Positions 32,406-41,205 of a DNA stretch of 64,000 nt are shown here, piece by piece. How positions within the stretch are numbered: the first letter of the stretch is position 1; each line of letters begins with the position of its first letter. Source of the DNA: Stutzerimonas frequens. GTDB lineage: Bacteria > Pseudomonadota > Gammaproteobacteria > Pseudomonadales > Pseudomonadaceae. The notes beneath the pieces were generated by a model. That model was not told the origin of the DNA. It saw only the letters and a list, made by a program, of their open reading frames with translations, and ran no database searches. The stretch is from positions 42,820 through 106,819 of the forward strand of contig NZ_JAMOHM010000014.1 of the NCBI RefSeq assembly GCF_024448335.1, in the 5' to 3' direction. A program made the position numbers and the translations under genes.

Positions 32406-34232
32406 ATGAACGGCGATCTGCTTCTGGTCCTCGCCCTGCTGGCCGGCTGCGTCGGCCTGTTCGTGCTGAACAGGCCGCGCATGGACGTGGTCGCGCTGCT
32501 GGCCATGGTCGCCCTGCCCCTGACCGGCGTGCTCAGCGTGCAGGAGGCATTGGCCGGCTTCAGCGATCCGAGCGTGGTGCTGATCGCCGCACTGTTCGTC
32601 ATCGGCGACGGCCTGGTACGCACCGGCATCGCCTACCGCCTGGGCGACTGGCTGATGCGCGCCGCGGGCAGCAGCGAAACGCGCCTGCTGGTGCTGCTGA
32701 TGCTGGCGGTCGCCGGGCTCGGCTCGGTGATGAGTTCCACCGGTGTGGTGGCCATCTTCATTCCCGTGGTGCTGGGTATCGCCAACCGCATGAAGGTCTC
32801 GCCGCGGCGCCTGCTGATGCCGCTGGCCTTTGCCGGTCTCATCAGCGGCATGCTGACCCTGGTGGCGACGCCGCCGAACCTGGTGATCAACAGTGAACTG
32901 CGCCGCGCCGGGCTCGACGGTTTCGCCTTCTTCGATTTCACGCCCATCGGCCTGGCGATCCTGCTGCTCGGGACTGGCTACATGCTGCTGGCACGTCGCT
33001 GGCTCGGCTCCGACAAGCACGGCCCCGCCCTAGAACCGCGACACACCCTGGCCGATCTCGCGCGAGATTACCGGCTCGACGAGCGCGAGCGACGCCTGCG
33101 CGTGCTGCCCGGCTCGATCCTGGCCAACCAGGCACTGGACGCCCTGCGTCTGCGCAGCGAGTACGGCATCAACGTGATCGCGGTAGAGCGCCACGAACGT
33201 TTGCGCAACCTGCTGCTGATAGCCACCGGCAACACCGAACTGTTCGTCGGCGACGTCTTGCTGGTGGACCTGGCCAGCCCGGCCATCGGCCTGCTTGGTG
33301 CCTACCGCGAACTCGGTCTGGAGCCGCTGCAGCTGAGCACCTCCTACTATGCCGACCACGCCCGCGAGCTGGGCCTGGCGGAAGTGGCGCTGCCACCGGA
33401 TTCGCGCCTGCCGGGCAAGACCATCCAGCAGCTGGGTTTTCGCAGCCGGCACAAGCTCAACGTCGTCGGTCTCAGGCGCAACCGCGAGGCGTTGCAGGGG
33501 CTGCTAGTGGACGAGAAGCTCAAGCCGGCCGACACCCTGCTGGTTGCCGGCAGCTGGAAGCACATCCACCGCCTGCAGGGCCTGAGCCGCGACTTCCTGG
33601 TGCTGAGCCTGCCGGCGGAGGTGGACGACGTGGCGCCCGCGGCCAACCAGGCGCCATTCGCCTTGCTCGGCCTGGCGCTGATGGTCGCACTGATGGTCAG
33701 CGGCCTGGTGCCCAACGTGCTGGCGGCGCTGATCGGCTGTCTGGTCATGGGCCTGTTCCGCTGCATCGACATGGACAGCGCCTACAAGGCGATCCACTGG
33801 CAGAGCCTGGTGCTGATCGTCGGCATGCTGCCCTTCGCCCTCGCGCTGCAGAAGACCGGCGGCATCACCCTGGCCACCTCGGGGCTGGTCGGTCTGCTCG
33901 GCGATGCCGGGCCGCACGCGCTGCTCGCCTGCCTGTTCCTGCTCACCGCACTGATCGGCCTGTTCATCTCCAACACCGCCACCGCCGTGCTGATGGCACC
34001 CGTCGCACTGTCCACCGCCGAACAGCTGGGTGCCTCGCCCTACCCGTTCGCCATGATCGTCGCACTCGCCGCCTCGGCCGCCTTCATGACGCCGATCTCC
34101 TCGCCGGTGAACACCCTGGTGCTCGGCCCGGGGCAGTACCGTTTCGGCGACTTCGTGCGCATCGGCGTGCCCTTCACCGTGCTGGTGATGATCGTCGCGG
34201 TGCTGCTGGTACCGCTGGTATTTCCGCTCTGA
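32406..34232 (+). CDS. SLC13/DASS-type permease with TrkA-C domains
   Basis: 608 residues. Hydrophobic halves at about 1-200 and 410-608 flank two cytoplasmic RCK/TrkA-C domains (about 230-290 and 325-380). The motifs SSTGVVAIFIPVVLGIANR and SNTATAVLMAPVALSTAEQL are paired membrane re-entrant signatures of the family. Relatives transport sulfate, dicarboxylates or other anions with Na+; the substrate here is unknown. It lies 5 nt after the winged-helix gene and so is probably in the nhaD operon. Confidence 0.88.
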   Translation: MNGDLLLVLALLAGCVGLFVLNRPRMDVVALLAMVALPLTGVLSVQEALAGFSDPSVVLIAALFVIGDGLVRTGIAYRLGDWLMRAAGSSETRLLVLLMLAVAGLGSVMSSTGVVAIFIPVVLGIANRMKVSPRRLLMPLAFAGLISGMLTLVATPPNLVINSELRRAGLDGFAFFDFTPIGLAILLLGTGYMLLARRWLGSDKHGPALEPRHTLADLARDYRLDERERRLRVLPGSILANQALDALRLRSEYGINVIAVERHERLRNLLLIATGNTELFVGDVLLVDLASPAIGLLGAYRELGLEPLQLSTSYYADHARELGLAEVALPPDSRLPGKTIQQLGFRSRHKLNVVGLRRNREALQGLLVDEKLKPADTLLVAGSWKHIHRLQGLSRDFLVLSLPAEVDDVAPAANQAPFALLGLALMVALMVSGLVPNVLAALIGCLVMGLFRCIDMDSAYKAIHWQSLVLIVGMLPFALALQKTGGITLATSGLVGLLGDAGPHALLACLFLLTALIGLFISNTATAVLMAPVALSTAEQLGASPYPFAMIVALAASAAFMTPISSPVNTLVLGPGQYRFGDFVRIGVPFTVLVMIVAVLLVPLVFPL

Positions 34233-34330
34233 GGGCGGCATCACGCAGGGCACCGTGACGCTCAAAGTGGCATGGCGGGCAAGCGGCACAGCCGTTAAGC
34301 TCGGGGCCTCATTCGAAAAAGAACAACTCC

Positions 34331-35500
34331 ATGCCTCAACGCGTCGCGCTGTTTCCGGTCCTGCTGGCCGGTGCCATTCTCTTGCTGGTCGTCCACGGCC
34401 TCGGCCGCTTCGTATACACCCCGCTGCTGCCCTGGCTGGTGGAAGACGGTCTGCTGAGCGTGCAGGAAGGCGCCAGCATCGCCAGCTGGAACTACCTCGG
34501 TTACCTGATCGGCGCGCTGCTCGCGGTGCGCTGGCACCGCGTCACGCAGATCCGCCGCAGCCTGCCCTGGGCACTGGCGTTGCACGTGCTGAGCAGCCTG
34601 CTGCAGACCCAGGCCGAATCCGCCGATGCCCTCGCCGCGCTGCGCCTGGCCAACGGCATCAGCAATGGCCTGGTGTTCGTCCAGGCGCCCTCGCTGATCC
34701 TCGAGTGGCTGGCACGCCAGCAACGCGTGTCGGCCAGCGGGCTGGTCTACCTCGGGGTTTGCGTCGGCCTTATCCTGTCCAGCCTGCTGGTCAGCCTGAG
34801 CGACGGTTACCTGCTGGGCGCCGATCGCTGGTGGCCGGCGGCGCTGCTGTCGATACCGCTGGCCTGGTGGGGCTGGCGCCAGCTGTCGCGGCTGGACCTG
34901 CCAACCGAGCAGGCACCCGCCCCGTCCGCGACGACGCCGAGTGGCAAGCTGCTCGACCGCGCCAGCACGCCGCTGTTTCTTTCCTACGCCGGCGCCGGGA
35001 TGGGCTACATCCTGCCGATGACCTTTCTGCCCATGGTGGCGCGCCTGCAGGTGGAGCCCGGCGACTTTCTCATCGGCGGCAGCTGGCTGGTGGTGGCGCT
35101 GGCAACCCTGCCCTCGCCCTGGCTGTGGAACCGTCTGGGTGTGCGCCTGGGCGACGACATCGCCCTGCGCCTGAGCTATCTGACCCAGCTGCTCGGCGTG
35201 CTGGCCGCGCTGCTGTTGCCGGGCGCCGTCGGCATCCTGCTGTGTGCGGTGCTGGTTGGCGGCACCTTCCTCGGCACCGTGCTGCTGACCCAGCGCCTGG
35301 CCCGCGCGCTGCAGCCGCATCAGGGCCCGCGGCTGTCGGCGGCACTGATCGCGCTGTACGGGCTGACCCAGCTCGCCGCGCCCTGGCTGACCAGCATCTG
35401 GATGGGCATGGGCGGCAGCCTGCACAGCGCCTTCTGGCTTGGCGCCGGCGCGCTGCTCTGGGGGCTGCTGTGGATGCTGATGGTGCCGCGCCGGCACTAG
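34331..35500 (+). CDS. MFS transporter, YbfB/YjiJ family
   Basis: 389 residues with about twelve membrane segments. The N-terminal GLGRFVYTPLLPWLVEDG, with WNYLGYLIGALLAVRW, is typical of the YbfB/YjiJ group. Substrate is unknown. It follows the SLC13 gene by 98 nt, so it may have its own promoter. Confidence 0.88.
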   Translation: MPQRVALFPVLLAGAILLLVVHGLGRFVYTPLLPWLVEDGLLSVQEGASIASWNYLGYLIGALLAVRWHRVTQIRRSLPWALALHVLSSLLQTQAESADALAALRLANGISNGLVFVQAPSLILEWLARQQRVSASGLVYLGVCVGLILSSLLVSLSDGYLLGADRWWPAALLSIPLAWWGWRQLSRLDLPTEQAPAPSATTPSGKLLDRASTPLFLSYAGAGMGYILPMTFLPMVARLQVEPGDFLIGGSWLVVALATLPSPWLWNRLGVRLGDDIALRLSYLTQLLGVLAALLLPGAVGILLCAVLVGGTFLGTVLLTQRLARALQPHQGPRLSAALIALYGLTQLAAPWLTSIWMGMGGSLHSAFWLGAGALLWGLLWMLMVPRRH

Positions 35501-35557
35501 CCAGCCGAGGCGGTTGTGGGACAATGCGCGCCCAGCCGCCAATCTCCAGTCGATCCG

Positions 35558-36541
35558 ATGCCACGCAAAACCTCGTCCCAGCCGCGCCCTGCCGAGCCGA
35601 AGGCCGTGCTGCATCCACGCAACCGCCACAGCGGCCGCTACGACTTTCCCAAGCTGATCGCCGCCTGCCCGGAGATGGGCGAGTACGTCATCCTCAATCC
35701 CTACGGCAAGCAGAGCATCGACTTCGCCAATCCGGATGCGGTGCGGGTATTCAATCGCGCGCTGCTGCGGCAGTTCTACGGCATCCAGCACTGGGACATT
35801 CCTGCCGGCTACCTCTGCCCGCCGGTGCCGGGACGGGCGGATTACCTGCACGGCCTGGCCGACCTACTGGCCGCCGATAACGGCGGCGTCATCCCGCGTG
35901 GCGCCGCGGTCCGGGTGCTCGATATCGGCACCGGCGCCAACTGCATCTACCCGCTGATCGGCCATCGCGAATATGGCTGGCGCTTCACTGGCAGCGACAT
36001 CGACGCCACGGCGCTGGCCTCGGCGCGCACCATCGTCGCCGCCAACGGGCTCGACAAGGCCATCGAACTGCGCCGGCAGGACGCGCCGAAGCAGGTCTTC
36101 AAGGGCATCCTGGCGGCGGAGGATCGCTTCGAGCTGACGCTGTGCAATCCGCCATTCCACGCCTCGCAGGCCGAGGCTGCCAGCGGCAGTCAGCGCAAGT
36201 GGCGCAATCTCGGCAAACTGGACCCGAGCCGCAAGCTGCCGAAGCTGAACTTCGGCGGCCAGGCGGCAGAGCTCTGGTGCGAGGGTGGCGAGGCGGCATT
36301 CGTCGCGCGCATGGCGGACGAGAGCGTGGCGTTCGCCAGGCAGGTCTACTGGTTCAGCACGCTGGTATCGAAGGGCGGCAACGTGGCACCGCTGATGGCG
36401 CGCTTGCAACGCCTGGGTGCGCGGCAGGTTCAGGCTTTGGATATGGCCCAGGGGCAAAAGAAAAGCCGCTTCGTCGCTTGGACCTTTCTCGATGCAGCCG
36501 AACAGGCTGGCTGGCGCGCCGAGCGCTGGCCGCGGACCTGA
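35558..36541 (+). CDS. rlmF: 23S rRNA (adenine-1618-N6)-methyltransferase RlmF
   Basis: 327 residues from ATG at 35558 ([11 protein letters not shown]), the expected start; an upstream GTG at 35516 is less likely. The SAM-binding motif [16 protein letters not shown] lies near residue 123, and the catalytic NPPF motif (LCNPPFHAS) near 200. [20 protein letters not shown] is a RlmF signature. It modifies A1618 of 23S rRNA. Confidence 0.95.
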   Translation: MPRKTSSQPRPAEPKAVLHPRNRHSGRYDFPKLIAACPEMGEYVILNPYGKQSIDFANPDAVRVFNRALLRQFYGIQHWDIPAGYLCPPVPGRADYLHGLADLLAADNGGVIPRGAAVRVLDIGTGANCIYPLIGHREYGWRFTGSDIDATALASARTIVAANGLDKAIELRRQDAPKQVFKGILAAEDRFELTLCNPPFHASQAEAASGSQRKWRNLGKLDPSRKLPKLNFGGQAAELWCEGGEAAFVARMADESVAFARQVYWFSTLVSKGGNVAPLMARLQRLGARQVQALDMAQGQKKSRFVAWTFLDAAEQAGWRAERWPRT

Positions 36542-36569
36542 ACCGCGGCGGCGCTCGACTGCAGATGCA

Positions 36570-36761
36570 TCAGACGGCGAGATCCCAGACCTGACGGTCC
36601 TTGAGCGCCAGCGTACGGATGTAGCGCGGCTCGCCGTTGATCTCTTCCAGTTCGGTCATCCCGGCCAGCTCGCCTACCACGCGGTATCGCTTGCCGACGC
36701 GCTTGTCCTGCAGCGGATAGAGCTTGGCAATTTGCTGGGCGAGTTCGGTGAGAGTGGACAT
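36570..36761 (-). CDS. Small conserved hypothetical protein
   Basis: 63 residues: MSTLTELAQQIAKLYPLQDK, then a beta-rich part (YRVVGELAGMTELEE, YIRTLALKDRQVWDLAV). The pattern suggests a compact SH3-like or mixed alpha/beta fold. It is soluble, with no signal peptide. I do not recognise the family beyond pseudomonad hypotheticals. It is convergent with rlmF, 28 nt apart. Confidence 0.75.
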   Translation of the reverse strand: MSTLTELAQQIAKLYPLQDKRVGKRYRVVGELAGMTELEEINGEPRYIRTLALKDRQVWDLAV

Positions 36762-37074
36762 CGGTTATTGCTCCATTGACTGCGTGCGGCAGGTATTTAC
36801 CAATTGTTGATGACGGTTATGCGACAGCCGCGCCTGGAATCAGGGACCCGGACTGCCGCGTGTTTATGGGCGTGCACGCACAAATGCCGATAGCTTGCTG
36901 CTAAGAACCGGCGATTTGTTCTTAACTTCTTCTACGCCGCTTCGTCTTTGAGCAGTGATTGGCCGATTGATTCCCTACCCGCCGTACCGTTTGGCGGCCG
37001 TTGCGGTCGCCAGACTGCGGGAGCGGAAGAAGAAAACGGATCGAACGAGGAAACCGGCGGCACAGCCGCCAGGC
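36762..37074. other. 313-nt non-coding region
   Basis: This lies between the divergent end of the 63-residue gene and the end of the minus-strand MFS operon. It is lower in GC than its surroundings near 36,895-36,935. I see no supported gene. It must contain the promoter of the 63-residue gene at its left. At its right is a hairpin (arms 37056-37061 and 37065-37070) that could end the MFS transcript. Confidence 0.5.
37055..37071 (-). terminator. Weak hairpin after the 40-residue ORF
   Basis: GGCGGC (37056-37061) and GCCGCC (37065-37070) form a 6-bp stem with a 3-nt loop, starting 4 nt past the stop codon at 37075. On the minus strand it is followed by GGTTTCCTC, so the T-run is poor. Confidence 0.35.
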
Positions 37075-37197
37075 TCAGCAGGTGCCCAGGCCCAGCTGCA
37101 GCAGCGCCAGACCACCACGCTGCCAGCCCCACCAGGCAAGTAGCGCCAGCGCGCCCAATAGCAGGACACTGGCCGCGCCGAGCCAAAGCCGACGCAT
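37075..37197 (-). CDS. 40-residue membrane peptide coupled to the MFS gene
   Basis: 40 residues, too short for most gene callers. It starts [20 protein letters not shown], continues AWWGWQRGGLALLQLGLGTC and stops. One membrane segment lies at about 4-22, followed by a Trp-rich turn and an ending in Leu-Gly-Thr-Cys. The ATG at 37197 overlaps the MFS stop codon as TGATG, a strong sign of translational coupling. Similar mini-proteins ending in a Leu-Gly-x-x-Cys tail seem familiar from other pseudomonads, but I cannot verify this here. Function unknown; it may be a small subunit or a stability factor for the transporter. Confidence 0.68.
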   Translation of the reverse strand: MRRLWLGAASVLLLGALALLAWWGWQRGGLALLQLGLGTC

Positions 37198-38417
37198 CAG
37201 CTGGCCTGCGCCGTACGCAACCTATCCACCGGCTGCTCGCGAATCGGCCAGTTGAGCAGCGCGGCGATCAGGCTGAGGGCGATCGCGATCTGCCAGACCA
37301 GGTCATAGCTGCCAGTACGGTCGTACAGCCAGCCGCCCAACCAGCCGCCGAAGAACGAGCCCAGCTGATGGAACAGGAAGGCGATGCCACCGAGCATGGA
37401 CAGGTTGCGCACGCCGAACATGGTCGCCACCGTGCCATTGGTGAGCGGCACCGTGGACAGCCACAGCAGGCCCATGGCAATGCCGAACGCATAGGCGCTC
37501 CAGACGGTCAGCGGCATCAGCAGGAAAACACTGATCACCACCCCGCGGATCAGGTACAGCCCGGCGAGCAGCTTCGGCTTGGAATAACAGCTGCCCAGCC
37601 AGCCGGCGGTATAGGTGCCGACCACGTTGAACAGCCCGACCAGCGCCAGCACGGTGGTGCCGACCTGCGCCGGCAGGTGCTGGTCGACCAGATAGGCCGG
37701 CAGGTGCAGACCGATGAACACCACCTGAAAGCCGCAGACGAAGAAGCCCAGCGCCAGCATGCGGAATCCGGAATGGCCAGCCGCCTCGCGCAGCGCCTCG
37801 CCCAGCGACTGCTGCGTACCGGCCGCTGCCGGTGCCTGCGCGGGACTGCGCATCATGCCGGCGAGCGGCACGATCAGGGCGACCAGCAAACCCAGCGCCA
37901 GCAGCGCCGAAGACCAGCCCAGCCATTCGATCAGCCCCAGGCTGCCCGGCAGCATGATGAACTGGCCGAAGGAGCCTGCGGCACTGGCGATGCCCATCGC
38001 CATGCTGCGCTTTTCCGGCGGCACCGCCCGGCCGACTGCGCCGAGAATCACCGAAAAGGAGGTACCCGACAGCCCCAGTCCGATCAGCAGCCCGGCGCTG
38101 AGGGTCAGCGTCATCGGCGAATCGGACAGCGCCATCAGCGCCAAGCCCACCGCATAGAGAATGCCGCCGATGAGCACGGCACGCGCGACGCCGAAACGAT
38201 CGGCCAACGCGCCGGTGACCGGCTGCACCAGGCCCCAGATCAGGTTCTGCACGGCGATAGCAAAGGCGAACACTTCGCGCCCCCAGCCGAACTCGGCACT
38301 CATCGGAGGCAGGAACAGGCCGAAGCCGTGGCGTACCCCCAGCGAGATGGCGAGAATCAGCGAACCACCGGCGAGGATCCAGGCCGAGTTGCGCCATGCA
38401 GCAGTCATGAGCGTCAT
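37197..38417 (-). CDS. MFS transporter, monocarboxylate/OFA-like
   Basis: 406 residues with twelve predicted membrane segments. The N-terminus [20 protein letters not shown] and [20 protein letters not shown] resemble the oxalate/formate and monocarboxylate porter branch. The central loop (about 200-215) is short. ATG at 38417 or 38408 are both possible. It is coupled to the downstream 40-residue ORF. It faces yejK divergently. Substrate unknown. Confidence 0.87.
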   Translation of the reverse strand: MTLMTAAWRNSAWILAGGSLILAISLGVRHGFGLFLPPMSAEFGWGREVFAFAIAVQNLIWGLVQPVTGALADRFGVARAVLIGGILYAVGLALMALSDSPMTLTLSAGLLIGLGLSGTSFSVILGAVGRAVPPEKRSMAMGIASAAGSFGQFIMLPGSLGLIEWLGWSSALLALGLLVALIVPLAGMMRSPAQAPAAAGTQQSLGEALREAAGHSGFRMLALGFFVCGFQVVFIGLHLPAYLVDQHLPAQVGTTVLALVGLFNVVGTYTAGWLGSCYSKPKLLAGLYLIRGVVISVFLLMPLTVWSAYAFGIAMGLLWLSTVPLTNGTVATMFGVRNLSMLGGIAFLFHQLGSFFGGWLGGWLYDRTGSYDLVWQIAIALSLIAALLNWPIREQPVDRLRTAQAS

Positions 38418-38532
38418 TCCTTGGAGAAAAGGCGAGCAGTTTACTCAGGATACCCTGAGCCTTAGCAACTGCTCGTCGAACTGTCCCGCTCGGTTAAACT
38501 GCAGCTGTTCTACCCACCTCTATGAGTGCCTC

Positions 38533-39540
38533 ATGCCGATTCGCCACTGCATTGTTCATCTGATCGAGAAAAAGCCGGACGGAACCCCAGCCGTCCTCCA
38601 CGCCCGCGATTCGGAGCTGGGCGAATCGCAGGCCATGGAAAACCTGCTGGCGGACCTCAACGAAAGCTACAACGCCAAGCAGGGCAAGGCCTGGGGCTTC
38701 TTCCACGGCGAATCCGGCGCCTATCCATTCAGTGGCTGGCTGGCGCAATACATGGAAGGCAGTCAGGACTTCACCGCGTTCAGCCGCCAGGCCGTGGAGC
38801 ACCTGCAGAAGCTGATGGAGGAATCCAACCTGTCCACCGGTGGCCACGTGCTGTTCGCGCATTACCAGCAGGGCATGACCGACTACCTGGCCATCGCCCT
38901 GCTGCATCACAGCGAAGGCGTGACAGTGACCGAATCGCTGGATGTGGCGCCGGCCAAGCATCTGGATCTGGGTCAGCTGCATCTGGCGGCGCGCATCAAC
39001 ATTTCCGAGTGGCAGAACAACAAGCAGTCGAAGCAGTACATTTCCTTTATCAAGGGCAAGAACGGCAAGAAAGTATCGGAGTACTTCCGCGACTTCATCG
39101 GCTGCCAGGAAGGCGTCGACGCCCCGGGCGAGACGCGCACCCTGCTCAAGGCCTTCAGCGATTATGTGGAGAGCGAGGACCTGCCGGAGGAGCAGGCGCG
39201 CGAAAAGACCTCGGCACTGGTGGACTACGCCAGCACCCAGGCCAAGCTGGGCGAGCCGATCACCCTCGAGGAACTCTCCGGGGTGATCGACGAGGACCGC
39301 CCGCGGGCCTTCTACGAGCACATCCGTAACAAGGATTACGGCCTGTCGCCGGAGATTCCGCCGGACAAGCGCACCCTCAACCAGTTCCGCCGTTTCACCG
39401 GCCGCGCCGAGGGGTTGTCGATCAGCTTCGAATCGCACCTTCTGGGCTCGAAGATCGAATACGACGAGGACCGCGACATGCTGATCATTCGCCAGCTGCC
39501 CACCCAGCTCAAGGACCAGCTCAAGCGCCGCAAGGACTGA
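38533..39540 (+). CDS. yejK: Nucleoid-associated protein YejK/NdpA
   Basis: 335 residues, normal length. It is a DNA-associated protein of the NdpA (PF04245) family, found on nucleoids, with unclear activity. The N-terminus [19 protein letters not shown] and the internal [20 protein letters not shown] match the family. ATG at 38533 is used; the frame remains open upstream into the MFS gene, but that part is not coding. It heads an operon with a PPK2-like kinase (7 nt later) and a DUF4344 protein. Confidence 0.94.
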   Translation: MPIRHCIVHLIEKKPDGTPAVLHARDSELGESQAMENLLADLNESYNAKQGKAWGFFHGESGAYPFSGWLAQYMEGSQDFTAFSRQAVEHLQKLMEESNLSTGGHVLFAHYQQGMTDYLAIALLHHSEGVTVTESLDVAPAKHLDLGQLHLAARINISEWQNNKQSKQYISFIKGKNGKKVSEYFRDFIGCQEGVDAPGETRTLLKAFSDYVESEDLPEEQAREKTSALVDYASTQAKLGEPITLEELSGVIDEDRPRAFYEHIRNKDYGLSPEIPPDKRTLNQFRRFTGRAEGLSISFESHLLGSKIEYDEDRDMLIIRQLPTQLKDQLKRRKD

Positions 39541-39547
39541 ATCTGCC

Positions 39548-40366
39548 ATGCGCCTGCCGGATAGCCTGCTCGACGACTGCCTGTGCGACCCCGGCGCGCC
39601 GCTGGGGCGCGATCCGGCACGGGACTATGGTCTCGACAAACAGCAGGCACAGGCGCAGCTGGCAGCCCTGAAGGACTGGCTGCGCGAGCAGCAGAGCATG
39701 CTCATGGCCAACCGACGTGACGCTCCGCTGCTGGTGCTGCAGGGGCCCGACTGCTCGGGCAAGAACGGCGTGGTGCGCCGCGTTCTTGCCGGCCTCGACC
39801 CGCTCGGCATGTCAGCCATCGGCTTCCAGGCGCCGAGCCCGGACGAGCGTCGCCAGGCATTTCTGCAGCGCTACCGCGAGCGCCTGCCGGCCCCGGGCAC
39901 GCTCGGCGTGTTCAACCGCAGCTACTACGAGGCGCTGGTCAGCGATGTACGTGACGGCCTGTGCGCGGCGGCGGAGCTGCCACAACGCTACGCGGCGATC
40001 GCCGAGTTCGAACAGCAGATGGCCACACGACGGATTCACCCGCTCAAGTGCTATCTGCAGCTTTCGCTCGCCGAGCAGAAGCAGCGCCTGCATAGCCGTC
40101 TGGATCATCCGGAAAAACGCTGGAAACTGACCCTCGGCGATCTGCGCGACCACCGCCACTTCGCCGAGTATCAGGCGCAATGGGCCGATGTGCTGAGGCG
40201 GACCCACCGCGACGCGGCACCCTGGTATGTGATTCCTGCTGACCATCGCTGGCTGCGCGACCTCATCGTCGCCAGCCTGCTGGCCCGTGACTTCGAACGC
40301 CTGGCGTTGAGCTGGCCGAGCGGCCCGGCGCCGTTCAGCCATGCCGACCTGGACGGCACGTCATGA
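39548..40366 (+). CDS. PPK2-family polyphosphate kinase-like protein
   Basis: 272 residues. A P-loop reads GPDCSGKNG at 66-74, where family members usually have Gly-x-Asp-Ala-Ala-Gly-Lys-Asp/Gly-Gly. The lid-region motif FNRSYYE is at 122-128, and a KRWKLTLGDLRDHRHFAEY stretch lies near 197. The layout is closest to class III PPK2, which phosphorylate AMP or ADP (and other nucleotides) using polyphosphate. The Ala-Ala to Cys-Ser change in the Walker A region is unusual. It overlaps the DUF4344 gene by ATGA, so they are cotranslated. Confidence 0.85.
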   Translation: MRLPDSLLDDCLCDPGAPLGRDPARDYGLDKQQAQAQLAALKDWLREQQSMLMANRRDAPLLVLQGPDCSGKNGVVRRVLAGLDPLGMSAIGFQAPSPDERRQAFLQRYRERLPAPGTLGVFNRSYYEALVSDVRDGLCAAAELPQRYAAIAEFEQQMATRRIHPLKCYLQLSLAEQKQRLHSRLDHPEKRWKLTLGDLRDHRHFAEYQAQWADVLRRTHRDAAPWYVIPADHRWLRDLIVASLLARDFERLALSWPSGPAPFSHADLDGTS

Positions 40367-41202
40367 GCCGTTTCGCCTGGCTGCTATGGCTGGTGTCGTT
40401 GCTGGCGCGGGCGCAGGACGGCGGCGCGACGCCCGAGCCGTCGGTGGACGCGGTGCGTTTCACCGTGGCCAACGCCGAGTTCACCCTGATGCACGAAATG
40501 GGGCACCTGCTGATCAGCGAAATACAACTGCCCGTGCTCGGTCGCGAGGAGGACGCTGCCGACCAGCTCGGTTTCATGGGCCTGTTCCTGCTGCAACGCG
40601 AACAGCACCGCGACGACTTCTACGCCAAGCTGATGGATGTCGCCGATTACTGGCGGCTGGAGTGGCAAGGCGCCGAGCGCAGCGGCACGGAGGTGCCGGT
40701 TTGGGACAGTCACGCGCTGGACGCCCAGCGTTTCTACAACATTGCCTGCCTGGCCTATGGCAGCGATCCGGACCAACTGGACTGGGTGCTGGAAGTCAGC
40801 GGGCTGCCGATGGAGCGCGCACTGTACTGCCCCGACGAGTACGAGCAGGTCGCCCATGCCGTGCAGTGGTTTCGTGAGCACTTCGGGCGCAGCAGCACGC
40901 AACCGCTGCGACACCGAATCAAGGTGGTCTACGACACGCCACCTGCGCACCTCTCCGGTGGTGCCGAGCTGCTGGTGAAGATCCGTGCCAGCGGCGAACT
41001 CGAAGCGGTGGCGGCCAAGGCCAGCGAAGCCTTCGCGTTGCCACGCGATCTGACCCTGCGCATGTCCACCTGCGGCGCCCCTGATGCCTGGTTCAACCGC
41101 ATCAGCGGCGAGCTCACCCTATGCTACGAGCGCATCGCCTACTTCCGCGAACTGGCCGCGGAGCTGCCGAACGTGCGCCGCGCGGCCCCGGCGGCGCAGT
41201 AG
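40363..41202 (+). CDS. DUF4344 putative metallopeptidase
   Basis: 279 residues. A signal peptide covers about 1-17 (FAWLLWLVSLLARAQ). The zinc-binding HEMGH is at 44-48, with a downstream acidic ligand candidate in GREEDAAD (60-67). That makes a gluzincin-like layout with a very short spacing between the motifs. The rest is a helical domain with several Tyr/Trp residues, and a C-terminal part with two Cys (STCGAPDAWF, LTLCYERI). The family is uncharacterised; substrate unknown. Export to the periplasm is predicted. It ends the yejK-PPK2 operon. Confidence 0.82.
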   Translation: MSRFAWLLWLVSLLARAQDGGATPEPSVDAVRFTVANAEFTLMHEMGHLLISEIQLPVLGREEDAADQLGFMGLFLLQREQHRDDFYAKLMDVADYWRLEWQGAERSGTEVPVWDSHALDAQRFYNIACLAYGSDPDQLDWVLEVSGLPMERALYCPDEYEQVAHAVQWFREHFGRSSTQPLRHRIKVVYDTPPAHLSGGAELLVKIRASGELEAVAAKASEAFALPRDLTLRMSTCGAPDAWFNRISGELTLCYERIAYFRELAAELPNVRRAAPAAQ

Positions 41203-41205
41203 GTC

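Noticed and set aside
38161..38532. Upstream extension of yejK
   Set aside because: It overlaps the divergent MFS gene, and [10 protein letters not shown] is the family start.
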